Source: CAVVYA01 sp963752345 (GTDB taxonomy: Bacteria > Pseudomonadota > Alphaproteobacteria > SMXQ01). Taken from it: 64,000 nt of DNA. Where the stretch lies: the NCBI GenBank assembly GCA_963752345.1, contig CAVVYA010000002.1, forward strand, positions 1,116,001 through 1,180,000, read 5' to 3'. Below the pieces are notes generated by a model. It was given only the letters and a program-made list of their open reading frames with translations. It was not told the origin of the DNA and searched no databases. The translations under genes and the position numbers were made by a program. The stretch's first letter is position 1. Each line of letters begins with the position of its first letter. Shown in pieces: positions 9,539-18,558 of this stretch.

Positions 9539-9898
9539 TCACCTCTTGTCATACTGGCGCGCTTCCCGAACGCGCTGTTTCAACCTTTCAGCTATTTCCC
9601 GCGGGAGACCTTTGCCCGTTTTCGATTTCTTTTTAAAAGCATCCAGGATGTAGACGGCCTTTTTGAGTTTTATGAGGTAAACGACGCGATAAGTGTCGCT
9701 GTCGCCGTCCGTCTTCAGTTCGAAAACGCCAGCGCCAAAGCCCGTCAATGGATAGGCGAAATCGGGAGTCAGCCCGTTCTGGACTTGCCGGATCCCAAAT
9801 CCCAGGCGCTTTTTGGTAGGCCGTGGAAAGCTCGATAGTTTCTTTAAGCTATCGCCCATCCACTCCAAGTCGCGGGCTTCATATGGCATATTTGCCAT
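9539..9898 (-). CDS. RelE/ParE-superfamily toxin, phage Gp49-like (HigB type)
   Basis: A protein of 119 residues. DLEWMGDSLKKLSSFP, FAYPLTGFGAGVFELKTDG and YRVVYLIKLKKAVYILDAFKKKSK are the core of the Gp49-like branch of the RelE superfamily. These toxins are usually ribosome-dependent mRNA nucleases. The C-terminus is rich in Lys and Arg, as in active family members. Together with the downstream XRE gene it forms a compact two-gene toxin-antitoxin operon with overlapping ends. No frameshift is seen, so the module may be functional. Confidence 0.8.
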   Translation of the reverse strand: MANMPYEARDLEWMGDSLKKLSSFPRPTKKRLGFGIRQVQNGLTPDFAYPLTGFGAGVFELKTDGDSDTYRVVYLIKLKKAVYILDAFKKKSKTGKGLPREIAERLKQRVREARQYDKR

Positions 9899-10025
9899 AA
9901 CGTCAACTCCCCCTCAGGGCGAACCGCCAAGCTTCGTTACGAGGATAGGGGAATTGCGAGACGCTTTGATACTCAATGACATCGCGCAGAAACGAAGCGG
10001 CGATAGGTAATTCTTCACAGCGCCA

Positions 10026-10054
10026 TTGACCCAAGGGCCTGAAAGCCATAAATA
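10026..10054 (+). promoter_or_regulatory. Candidate promoter of the leu leader transcript
   Basis: TTGACC at 10026-10031 and an AT-rich CATAAATA stretch at 10047-10054 lie directly before the leader ATG at 10061. If this promoter is used, transcription would begin at or within a few bases of the leader start codon, giving a leaderless leader ORF as known for the rhizobial trp leader. The -10 match is only moderate. Confidence 0.35.
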
Positions 10055-10060
10055 AAAGGC

Positions 10061-10096
10061 ATGGATTTCCGACTGCGCACCCTTCGACTTAGCTGA
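10061..10096 (+). CDS. Leucine leader peptide (11 residues) upstream of leuA
   Basis: A short ORF, MDFRLRTLRLS and stop, lies 208 bases before leuA in the same direction. Three of eleven residues are leucine (CTG, CTT, CTT) and they crowd towards the end, as in transcription-attenuation leaders. It overlaps CTTCGAC (10082-10088), which can pair with GTCGAAG at 10135-10141; a ribosome stalled on the leucine codons would break that helix. The position before a 2-isopropylmalate synthase gene, the composition and the pairing all agree. There is no proof of translation. Confidence 0.6.
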   Translation: MDFRLRTLRLS

Positions 10097-10102
10097 CCCA
10101 CC

Positions 10103-10118
10103 GCCCGCGGGTGCGGGC
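10103..10118 (+). promoter_or_regulatory. Hairpin within the leu leader
   Basis: GCCCGC, loop GGGT, GCGGGC forms a six-pair GC hairpin six bases after the leader stop codon. It is nested inside the longer CTTCGAC/GTCGAAG pairing and may act as the pause hairpin of an attenuator. Confidence 0.45.
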
Positions 10119-10226
10119 TTGTGCCTATGGTCTTGTCGAAGTCTTTGGAATCCTTCAAAATGTGCGCCTCTTATCCGTTCGCGACTTGTTCTTTCGTTGT
10201 CGTCCGCTGCGCGCGACTTAGCCGCG

Positions 10227-10263
10227 GCCGCTGACCAGCCGGATCGCATCCGGCCTCAGCGGC
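10227..10263 (+). promoter_or_regulatory. Long stem-loop before leuA
   Basis: GCCGCTGA (10227-10234) pairs perfectly with TCAGCGGC (10256-10263) and the inner CCGGAT (10239-10244) with ATCCGG (10248-10253). It is the strongest structure between leader and leuA. No T-run follows, so it is not a classical intrinsic terminator. It could be the terminator or anti-terminator arm of attenuation, or act on translation. Confidence 0.5.
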
Positions 10264-10303
10264 TCCCTGACGCGACAACCCCGGACGACAAGGAAGAGAC
10301 ATT

Positions 10304-11973
10304 ATGGCGACCATGCAAACCCACAAATACCGCGCCGTTCCGCCGATCAATTTGCCCGACCGGCGCTGGCCCAGCCGCACCATCAGCAAGCCGCCGATCT
10401 GGTGCAGCGTCGATCTGCGCGACGGCAACCAGGCGCTGATCGAGCCCATGGGGCCCGACCGCAAGCGCCGCATGTTCGACCTGCTGCTGCGCATGGGCTT
10501 CAAGGAGATCGAGGTCGGCTTTCCCGTCGGCCTCGCAGACCGACTTCGACTTCCTGCGCGAGCTGATCGAGCAGAACCGCATTCCCGACGGCGTCACCAT
10601 CCAGGTGCTGACCCAGGCGCGCGAGGAACTGATCAAGCGCACCTTCGAGGCGATCAAGGGCGCCAAGAGCGCCATCGTCCATGTCTACAATTCGACCTCC
10701 GAGCTGCAGCGCCGCGTGGTGTTCGGCATGGACAAGGCCGGCATCACCGAGATTGCCGTCAAGGGCACCAAGCTGATCAAAGACCTGGTCCCCACCCTGC
10801 CCGGCACCAAGATCCAGCTCGAATATTCGCCGGAGAGTTTCACCGGCACCGAACTCGAGTTCGCCCGCGACATCTGCGAGGCGGTGATGGATGCCTGGGG
10901 TCCGACGCCGGACAACAAGATCATCCTCAACCTGCCGGCGACCGTCGAGATGGCGACGCCCAACGTCTACGCCGACCAGATCGAGTGGTTCGACCGCAAC
11001 GTGTCGCGCCGCGACAGCATCCTGCTCTCCGTCCATCCGCACAACGACCGTGGCACGGCGGTGGCCGCCGCCGAGCTGGCGCTGATGGCGGGCTGCGACC
11101 GCATCGAGGGCACCCTGTTCGGCAACGGCGAGCGCACCGGCAACGTCGATATCGTCACGCTCGGCCTCAACATGTTCAGCCAGGGCGTCGATCCGGGCCT
11201 GGACATCCGCGACGTGCGCGAAGTGGTGCGCACGGTGGAATACTGCAACCAGCTGCCCGTCCATCCGCGCCATCCCTACGGCGGCGAGCTGGTGTTCACC
11301 GCGTTCTCCGGCTCGCACCAGGACGCCATCAAGAAGGGCTTCGCGGCACTGACCAAGAGCAACAGCGGCCAGTGGGAAGTGCCTTACCTGCCGATCGATC
11401 CGAAGGACATCGGGCGCGACTACGAGGCGGTGATCCGCGTCAACAGCCAGTCGGGCAAGGGCGGCATCGCCTATGTGCTGCTCACCGACTACGGCTTGGA
11501 CCTGCCGCGCCGCATGCAGATCGAGTTCTCCCACGTCATCCAGCGCATGGCCGACGAGAGCGGCAAGGAGATCCTGCCCGACGAGATCTGGAAGAGCTTC
11601 CAGACCGAGTATCTGACCAATGCGCCGTTCGAGTTCGTCGATCACAAGACCTGGCCGACCGCGAACGGCCATAACCGCGAAATCGAGGCGCGCATCCGCA
11701 AGGACGGCGTCGAGCAGGTCATCCGCGGCATTGGCAGCGGCCCGATCGACGCCTTCGTCGATGCCCTGAAGAAGCACTGCGGGGTCACCGTCGATGTGGT
11801 CGATTACCGCGAGCATGCGGTGAAAAGCGGCGCCGGCGCCACGGCGGCCGCCTACGTCGAAGCGACGGTCGACGGCAAGCCGCTGTTCGGCGTGGCGCTC
11901 GACGCCAACATCGTCAGCGCCTCGCTCAGCGCCGTGATCAGCGCCGTCAACCGGGCGCAACGCGGCGGGCTGA
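10304..11973 (+). CDS. leuA: 2-isopropylmalate synthase LeuA (long type), frameshifts near 10529 and 11957
   Basis: Condenses acetyl-CoA with 2-oxoisovalerate, the committed step of leucine synthesis. The ATG at 10304 has an AAGGAAGAG site. WCSVDLRDGNQALIEPM gives the metal-binding Asp and the catalytic start of the TIM barrel; SVHPHNDRGTAVAAAELALM and FGNGERTGNVDIVTLGLNMF complete the site. A C-terminal regulatory region (SGPIDAFVDALKKHC, SAGATAAAYVEA-like) supports leucine feedback. One extra C in TTTCCCGTCGGCC near 10529 splits the gene. At the end the frame has no stop and runs into repeats; removing one base near 11957 yields a normal short tail with TGA at 11971-11973. Both are plausible sequencing insertions. 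The leader peptide upstream suggests attenuation. Confidence 0.9.
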
Positions 11974-12011
11974 AGCGCGACGCCTCTACGATTCAGTCCA
12001 ACGCCCTCCTG

Positions 12012-12181
12012 CCTTTCCCTCCCCCCTTGCGGGGGAGGTCAGGTGGGGGGTGCGGCGCGGTGACTCGCTCGCCGGAGTCAGCTTTCAGTTCACCCTCACC
12101 CCGACCCTCCCCCGTCAAGGGGGAGGGAGGCGCTAGCCCGTCGAGGGGGAGGGAGGCGCTACCCCGACCCTCTCCGTCAAG
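12012..12181. repeat. Cluster of G-run dispersed repeats
   Basis: The stretch between leuA and the acetyltransferase gene carries at least four copies of the C/G-run element: CCCCCCTTGCGGGGGAGG at about 12021, CCCTCCCCCGTCAAGGGGG at about 12106, and two shortened copies to 12181 separated by GGGAGGCGCTA. Each is a small palindrome. No gene is contained. Confidence 0.7.
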
Positions 12182-12197
12182 GGGAAGGATCGCAGCA

Positions 12198-12752
12198 TTA
12201 TCTTCTTCGCGGCAGCCAGCCATGGGAGGTGATGACGTAGCGGTCGGCTTCGACGCCGTGCAGGATGATCTTGCCGTGGTGGCTCAGGCGCAGGCGGGCG
12301 AGCATCTGTTTGGCGGGCGAGTCGCGGCGCAGCAGCACGCCGACGACGCGCGGCAGGGCGAGGTCGAAGAAGGCGTAATCGAGCAGCACGGTCGCCGCTT
12401 CGGTCGCGATGCCCTTGCGGCGCGAGGCGCGCCGTATATAGAGGCCGACTTCCACGTCGGCGCCCTCCCACATCGGCGCCAGGACGCCACGGCCATGGAA
12501 GGTGCCATCGTCCCTGCCCTCGATCACCCACCAGCCGTACGGGTCCGCTGGGTTGGCGTCTGAAGCCGCGATGCGCGCCCGGATGCGGCCCGGCATGTCG
12601 CTGGTGTCGGCACCGCGCGTGGCCAGGTAGTCGCGCACGTCGGGCTCGCTGTCGAGCGCGACCAGGTTGGCCGCGTCGCCGGCGCGCGGCCGGCGCAGCA
12701 CCAGGCGGGCGGTTTCGAAGTGGCTGGGCGCGGTCACTGGCGGCTCGGACAT
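12198..12752 (-). CDS. GNAT-family N-acetyltransferase (RimJ/RimL-like)
   Basis: A protein of 184 residues. ETARLVLRRPRAGDAANLVAL is the typical first strand and helix of RimJ/RimL-like acetyltransferases. ADVEVGLYIRRASRRKGIATEAATVLLDYAF holds the acetyl-CoA-binding R/Q-x-x-G-x-A motif as RRKGIA. The end (PRVVGVLLRRDSPAKQMLARLRLSHHG) corresponds to the last two family strands. The ATG at 12752 was preferred over 12782, which adds only a short Pro/Arg-rich leader. The acceptor substrate is unknown. Convergent with leuA across a repeat cluster. Confidence 0.82.
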   Translation of the reverse strand: MSEPPVTAPSHFETARLVLRRPRAGDAANLVALDSEPDVRDYLATRGADTSDMPGRIRARIAASDANPADPYGWWVIEGRDDGTFHGRGVLAPMWEGADVEVGLYIRRASRRKGIATEAATVLLDYAFFDLALPRVVGVLLRRDSPAKQMLARLRLSHHGKIILHGVEADRYVITSHGWLPRRR

Positions 12753-12899
12753 TGGCGGAAAACGAGGGGCTCGCGATGGCATGGATCGCGACAGGCTAGC
12801 CCCCGGAACCGGCGCCGCGCAACAGAGGCTTCACAAGCGCGCCGTCTGCCGCCATAACAGGGCCGGCCGACCACTGCCGTAACGTCAACCAGCGCACGC

Positions 12900-13590
12900 A
12901 TGTTCAAGCAGCATACACAGAAGTTCGGTAACGCCGTCCGCCGCAGCCGGGGTGACATGATCACGCCGATGCAGCGCTTCATCGGCTATCTCGAAATGCT
13001 GTTCGTCGACCATGGCATCTTCCGGGTGATCTACAGCAACACCCACCAGGTGTCGCCGCGCATGTACCGCTCGAGCCAGCCGGCGCCGCACCAGATCAAG
13101 CGCCTGGCCGAGATGGGTGTGAAGACCATCATCAACCTGCGCGGCAAGCGCGACTGCGGCTCATATCTGCTGCAGAAGGAAGCCTGCGCGCGTCACGGCA
13201 TCGCCATGATCGACTTCCCGGTGAGCTCGCGCGACGCGCCGCGCAAGACCGACATGCGACACCTCAAGGAGATCTTCGAGCGCATCGAATATCCGGCGCT
13301 GCTGCACTGCAAGTCTGGCGCCGACCGCGCCGGGATCGGGGCGGCGCTTTACCTGGTGCTGGCCGAGAACCGGCCGATCGAGGAAGCCGCCGACCAGTTG
13401 CACCTGCGCTTCGGCCATGTGCGCCATGCCAAGACCGGCATCCTCGACCATTTCTTCGACACCTACCGCAAGCGCAATGCCGAGCAGCCGGTGGATTTTC
13501 TGACCTGGTCGGAGACCGACTACGATCCGGAAACCCTGAAGAAGGATTTCCACACCAATCGCTGGGCGAACGTGCTGATCGACAAGCTGC

Positions 13591-13604
<14 letters not shown>
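12900..13604 (+). CDS. Dual-specificity/tyrosine phosphatase-like protein
   Basis: A protein of 234 residues. The signature HCKSGADRAG (Cys137, Arg143) is the CX5R phosphatase loop, and RDAPRK upstream may supply the general acid. YRSSQPAPHQIKRLAEMGVKTIINLRGKRD is typical of the bacterial DSP/Siw14-like group. The C-terminal 40 residues are charged and extend past the domain. Its end overlaps the end of the convergent ABC exporter gene by 14 bases. No substrate can be inferred; close homologues in alphaproteobacteria are uncharacterised. Confidence 0.85.
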
Positions 13605-15423
<1,819 letters not shown>

Positions 15424-15527
15424 GGAGCCCGACCGGGGCTGTTCGGGCCGCAGGATAGTTGATATCGCCGCCCCGCGCCACGCGGGCGAAGTGGGACATT
15501 TCTCGCCGCTAATCGGCGCCACCAAGA

Positions 15528-15935
15528 TTATTCCTCCCTTCTCGTCCGTGCGCGGCGGCAATGCTGCTTGAGCCAGGCCGCGAAGACCGGTTCCTCCATT
15601 TCGCGCGCCGCCAATAGCCGGAACATACCGACGACTTCGGGTTCCGGCGCGGAGAAGCTCCGGCCATTGAGTTCAAGGAACAATATCGTCGCGAGCGCGG
15701 CGACGCGCTTGTTGCCGTCGACAAAAGGATGATTACGGCTGATGGCGACCCCATAAGCGGCGGCGAGCACGAACAGATCGGCCTTCGGATGATCGGCGAG
15801 AACTTGGCGCGGCCGGGCGAGCGACGCGTCGAGAGCGCCCTCGTCGCGTAACCCGCCAGCGCCGCCATGCTCGTTCAGCAGCCGGCCATGCAGCGACAAC
15901 AAGACATCCTTGCGCAGCCAAGTGAGCGCGGCCAC
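15528..15935 (-). CDS. Doc/Fic-type death-on-curing toxin
   Basis: A protein of 135 residues with the Fic-fold motif HPFVDGNKR at 69-77, complete with the catalytic His69 and Asn75. GGLRDEGALDASLARP and ADHPKADLFVLAAAYG are typical of Doc. Doc of phage P1 phosphorylates elongation factor Tu and stops translation. The antitoxin gene lies nine bases upstream in the same operon. The C-terminus is Arg-rich. All catalytic residues are present and there is no frameshift. Confidence 0.9.
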   Translation of the reverse strand: MAALTWLRKDVLLSLHGRLLNEHGGAGGLRDEGALDASLARPRQVLADHPKADLFVLAAAYGVAISRNHPFVDGNKRVAALATILFLELNGRSFSAPEPEVVGMFRLLAAREMEEPVFAAWLKQHCRRARTRREE

Positions 15936-15944
15936 CGCCGGCGC

Positions 15945-16169
15945 TTACTTGGCCAATTCGCGAAACGCGTTGCGATAGCGCCGCAGGACGGATTCCGCGG
16001 CCTTGGTCTGCCGTTCGAATTCTGGATCGTACGGGCTGAGCAGGAGACCGTCCGGCGTCTCGCTGACATAAACCGCATCGCCCTCGCCCAAGCCCAGTCG
16101 CGCGAGTTGCTCTTTCGGCAGCGTAAAGCCGAGCGAATTGCCGATCTTGGTGAGTTTGCGGGTCGTCAT
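15945..16169 (-). CDS. AbrB/MazE-type antitoxin of the Doc pair
   Basis: A protein of 74 residues from the ATG at 16169, which has GGTGG seven bases upstream; a GTG at 16178 is less likely. TTRKLTKIGNSLGFTLPKEQ and LGLGEGDAVYVSET form the swapped-hairpin AbrB DNA-binding domain. The C-terminal 25 residues (ERQTKAAESVLRRYRNAFRE) form an amphipathic helix that probably covers Doc. AbrB-Doc pairing replaces the Phd antitoxin of phage P1. Autorepression is probable, given the palindrome upstream. Confidence 0.88.
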   Translation of the reverse strand: MTTRKLTKIGNSLGFTLPKEQLARLGLGEGDAVYVSETPDGLLLSPYDPEFERQTKAAESVLRRYRNAFRELAK

Positions 16170-16198
16170 GACGTCCACCGTTCAATGCAGTGCGTCAT

Positions 16199-16218
16199 GT
16201 TATTACGATCGTAATAAC
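16199..16218. promoter_or_regulatory. Perfect 20-bp palindrome, candidate operator of the AbrB-doc operon
   Basis: GTTATTACGATCGTAATAAC is perfectly self-complementary and lies 30 bases before the antitoxin ATG, where a promoter would be expected. An AbrB-type dimer binding here would autoregulate the toxin-antitoxin operon. The AT-rich arms stand out from the GC-rich surroundings. Confidence 0.6.
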
Positions 16219-16230
16219 TTCGCAACACCC

Positions 16231-16266
16231 AAAGAAAAAGGCCCGGTGACAGTGTGCCACCGGGCC
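16231..16266 (-). terminator. Rho-independent terminator of ahpC-ahpD
   Basis: On the minus strand GGCCCGGTG, a nine-base loop and CACCGGGCC form a nine-pair stem followed by TTTTTCTTT. It lies 22 bases beyond the ahpD stop codon and fits an intrinsic terminator closely. Confidence 0.85.
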
Positions 16267-16288
16267 CAGGGAGAGATGCGAAGAAAGA

Positions 16289-16840
16289 TCACGCCGCGGC
16301 CAGATTGGCCTCCTGCAGCGGACGGTCGGTTTCGATGACCGCCGCCGTGGCGTGGATCACAGCGGCGATGCGGAGCGTGTCCTGCACCGCCTCGCGGCTG
16401 GCGCCCTTGCCCGCCACTTCGCGGGCGTGGGACTGCAGGCACATGCCGCAGCCATTGATGGCCGAGACCGCGAGCGACCACAGTTCGAAGTCGAGCTTGT
16501 CGACTCCCGGGTTGGCGATGACGTTCATGCGCAGGCGCGCCGGCATCTTGCTCAACTCCGGATCGGCGATCAGGTGGGTCGAGCGGTAATAGATGTTGTT
16601 CATCGCCATGATCGCGGCGGCGGCCTTGGCGGCCTCGATCGCCTCGGGCGACAGGTTCTGCCTGGCACCGCCGGCGGCCGCCTCGATCACCGTCTCGTTG
16701 CGCGCGGCGATGGCCGACACCAGAATCGCGCCCCACAGCTGCTGCTTGGTGAGCGCCGTGGAATTGACGATGTTGGACAGGTTGAGCTTGATGTCCTTGG
16801 CATAGGCAGGCAGGCGGTCCTTCAGGGCTTCGATCGACAT
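16289..16840 (-). CDS. ahpD: Alkyl hydroperoxide reductase AhpD
   Basis: A protein of 183 residues from the carboxymuconolactone-decarboxylase/AhpD family, a trimeric alkyl-hydroperoxidase that reduces AhpC. The redox motif CGMCLQSH has Cys131, Cys134 and His138. MNNIYYRSTHLI and LDFELWSLAVSAING are typical. It follows ahpC by 88 bases in the same direction and ends before a strong terminator, so the two form an operon against peroxides. A typical AhpD length and no unusual residues. Confidence 0.93.
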   Translation of the reverse strand: MSIEALKDRLPAYAKDIKLNLSNIVNSTALTKQQLWGAILVSAIAARNETVIEAAAGGARQNLSPEAIEAAKAAAAIMAMNNIYYRSTHLIADPELSKMPARLRMNVIANPGVDKLDFELWSLAVSAINGCGMCLQSHAREVAGKGASREAVQDTLRIAAVIHATAAVIETDRPLQEANLAAA

Positions 16841-16928
16841 GACGGTCCTCGCAAACAGCGGTTCAGCATCGTGAATAAAGCGGGCGGCGCGTTCGCGTCC
16901 TGCGGCGGCGCCGCCCGATGGAGAGGTC

Positions 16929-17477
16929 TTAGGCGACCTTGAGCACCTCTTCGCCCGGCTTCCAGTTGCACGGGCAGAGCTCGTCGGTCTGCAGCGCGTC
17001 GAGGATGCGCAGGGTTTCCTGCGGATTGCGGCCGACGCTCAGATCGTTGACCGAGACATGGCGGATGATGCCGTCGGGATCGACCACGAAGGTGGCGCGC
17101 AGGTCGACGCCCTCGTTCTTGTCGAGGATGCCGAGTTGCTGGCTCAGCTCCTTCTTGGTGTCGGCAAGCATCGGGAACGGCAGGTCGCGCAGGTCCTCGT
17201 TGTCCCGCTTCCAGGCCAGGTGGACGAATTCGCTGTCGGTCGAGAAGCCGAGCACCTGGGTGTCGCGGTCGGCGAACTCGTCGTTCAGCTTGCCGAACGC
17301 GGCGATCTCGGTCGGGCAGACGAAGGTGAAGTCCATCGGCCAGGCGAACAGCACGAGCCACTTGCCGGGATAGCTCTTGTCGGTGATCTCGGTGAAGGCC
17401 TCGCTCGGGTTTTTCGGCTGGCCCGGCGGGACGGCCTTGAGTTTGAAGGAAGGAAGCTTGTCGCCAACGGTCAGCAT
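16929..17477 (-). CDS. ahpC: Peroxiredoxin AhpC
   Basis: A typical 2-Cys peroxiredoxin of 182 residues that reduces hydroperoxides with AhpD as partner. The peroxidatic Cys54 sits in DFTFVCPTEIAAF and the C-terminal CPCNWKPGE supplies the resolving cysteine (168 or 170). The ATG at 17477 has an AGGAGA site nine bases upstream; longer starts are rejected. A strong promoter lies just upstream and an iron-type inverted repeat flanks it, so expression is likely linked to peroxide or iron state. Confidence 0.95.
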   Translation of the reverse strand: MLTVGDKLPSFKLKAVPPGQPKNPSEAFTEITDKSYPGKWLVLFAWPMDFTFVCPTEIAAFGKLNDEFADRDTQVLGFSTDSEFVHLAWKRDNEDLRDLPFPMLADTKKELSQQLGILDKNEGVDLRATFVVDPDGIIRHVSVNDLSVGRNPQETLRILDALQTDELCPCNWKPGEEVLKVA

Positions 17478-17507
17478 GCTCGATCTCCTGTATACTAAGG
17501 CATAAAG

Positions 17508-17524
17508 ATTAGAACGATTGTAAT
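17508..17524. promoter_or_regulatory. Second ICE-like inverted repeat near the ahpC start
   Basis: ATTAGAACGATTGTAAT is an imperfect inverted repeat of the same type as the motif at 17571 and lies just downstream of the ahpC -10 box, in the 5' leader. Binding here would hinder ahpC transcription. The match is weaker than that of the other copy. Confidence 0.4.
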
Positions 17525-17537
17525 TCGCGTCTTGACC

Positions 17538-17566
17538 TAGATAAGGTTCCACGATGCGCGTGTCAA
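17538..17566 (-). promoter_or_regulatory. Sigma-70-type promoter of ahpC
   Basis: On the minus strand TTGACA (17566-17561) is followed after exactly 17 bases by TATCTA (17543-17538). This is a near-consensus housekeeping promoter directed at ahpC, whose start codon lies 61 bases further on. Confidence 0.75.
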
Positions 17567-17570
17567 GATA

Positions 17571-17587
17571 TTTAGAATCGTTATAAA
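17571..17587. promoter_or_regulatory. Irr/ICE-like iron control element between ahpC and bfd-bfr
   Basis: TTTAGAATCGTTATAAA is one base away from an inverted repeat of TTTAGAA spaced by three, the form of the rhizobial iron control element bound by Irr. It touches the ahpC -35 box and contains a TATAAA that could be the -10 of a promoter facing bfd. Irr is known to repress iron-storage genes when iron is low. The regulator assignment is inference. Confidence 0.5.
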
Positions 17588-17727
17588 CAAATGGCCTGGG
17601 TGCCGGTAAGCGACCCATCAGCCATAGCGAATCGATTTATCAGGCAGCGCCAGACGGTTATTCCCGCCTGACCGGGCGCAGGATAGGATTGCGAGTAAGT
17701 CGCAATTGTAGCCGGTGGTTCCCGCCC

Positions 17728-17916
17728 ATGTATGTCTGCCTCTGCCATGGCTTTACCGAAAAACAAGTCCGCGTAGCGGTGTCCCAGGGCCCCTGCACGG
17801 TCTCCGAGGTCTATCGACGCCTGGGCGAGACTCCGCAGTGTGGTCAATGCGTCGGCAGCGTCGTCGATATCGCCCGCGGCAATCATGGCGCTGACGAGCA
17901 CGCCGCCCTCGGCTAA
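17728..17916 (+). CDS. bfd: Bacterioferritin-associated ferredoxin Bfd
   Basis: A small [2Fe-2S] protein of 62 residues. The four cluster ligands are Cys4 and Cys6 (MYVCLCHGFTE) and Cys38 and Cys41 (TPQCGQCVGSV). Bfd docks on bacterioferritin and passes electrons that release stored iron. The start at 17728 is fixed by the conserved MYVCLC beginning. A small inverted repeat, ATTGCGA and TCGCAAT (17688-17706), lies just before it. bfr follows after 80 bases, so both genes are probably controlled together by the upstream ICE-like site. Confidence 0.9.
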   Translation: MYVCLCHGFTEKQVRVAVSQGPCTVSEVYRRLGETPQCGQCVGSVVDIARGNHGADEHAALG

Positions 17917-17996
17917 TCTGGCTCCCACGCGGCCGTGCAGCGAAACATCGCTGCCGGTCAGGCGTTCCTCACAAGACGAACAAACAAGGAGCCGCC

Positions 17997-18464
17997 ATGA
18001 AGGGCCATCGGGACGTCGTCGACCAGCTCAAGAAAATCCTCACCAACGAACTGACGACGATCAATCAGTACTTTCTTCACGCGCGCATGCTCGACAACTG
18101 GGGCCTGAAGAAGTTCGGCGAGCACGAATACAAAGAATCCATCGACGAGATGAAGCATGCGGACGAACTGATCGAACGCATCCTGTTTCTCGAGGGCATG
18201 CCCAATCTGCAGCAGCTCAATAAACTGACGATCGGCGAAAATGTGCCCGAGATCCTGCGCGCCGACCTGCAGCAGGAGCAGGCCGCCATGCCCGTCCTGC
18301 GCGAGGCGATCGGCGTATGCGAGCGGCACGACGATTACGTCAGCCGCGCGCTGCTGCGCAAGATCCTCAAGGGCGAGGAAGAGCATGTCGACTGGATCGA
18401 AACCCAGCTCGGCCTGATCGAGAAGATGGGGCTCGAGAACTACATCCAGTCGCAAGCCTCTTGA
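17997..18464 (+). CDS. bfr: Bacterioferritin
   Basis: Heme-containing iron-storage protein of 155 residues forming a 24-subunit shell. Met52 in ESIDEMKHADELIE is the heme ligand shared by two subunits. Glu18, Glu51 and His54 match the ferroxidase centre, and EEEHVDWIETQL completes it. The start at 17997 has AAGGAGCC just upstream. The 3' end is partly repeated 62 bases further on. Together with bfd it stores and releases iron. Confidence 0.96.
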   Translation: MKGHRDVVDQLKKILTNELTTINQYFLHARMLDNWGLKKFGEHEYKESIDEMKHADELIERILFLEGMPNLQQLNKLTIGENVPEILRADLQQEQAAMPVLREAIGVCERHDDYVSRALLRKILKGEEEHVDWIETQLGLIEKMGLENYIQSQAS

Positions 18465-18532
18465 ACCGGGACGCCGCCTGGTCGAGAAGAGGGCCTCGTG
18501 GACACCATCCAGTCGCAAGCCTCTTGAACCGG
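18444..18532. repeat. Direct repeat of the bfr 3' end
   Basis: A 27-base sequence containing GTCGCAAGCCTCTTGAACCG occurs at 18444-18470 and again at 18506-18532. The sequence before each copy is also related (GTCGAGAAGA against ATCGAGAAGA). The last codons and stop of bfr have thus been duplicated with a 62-base period between bfr and the pseudouridine synthase gene. Confidence 0.8.
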
Positions 18533-18558
18533 AGCGTGTCGGGCGCCTACAACCGGGC

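Noticed and set aside
12000..12563. Extension of LeuA by about 190 residues through the repeat cluster
   Set aside because: The extension translates G-run repeats and the antisense of the GNAT gene; a one-base shift near 11957 gives a normal end.
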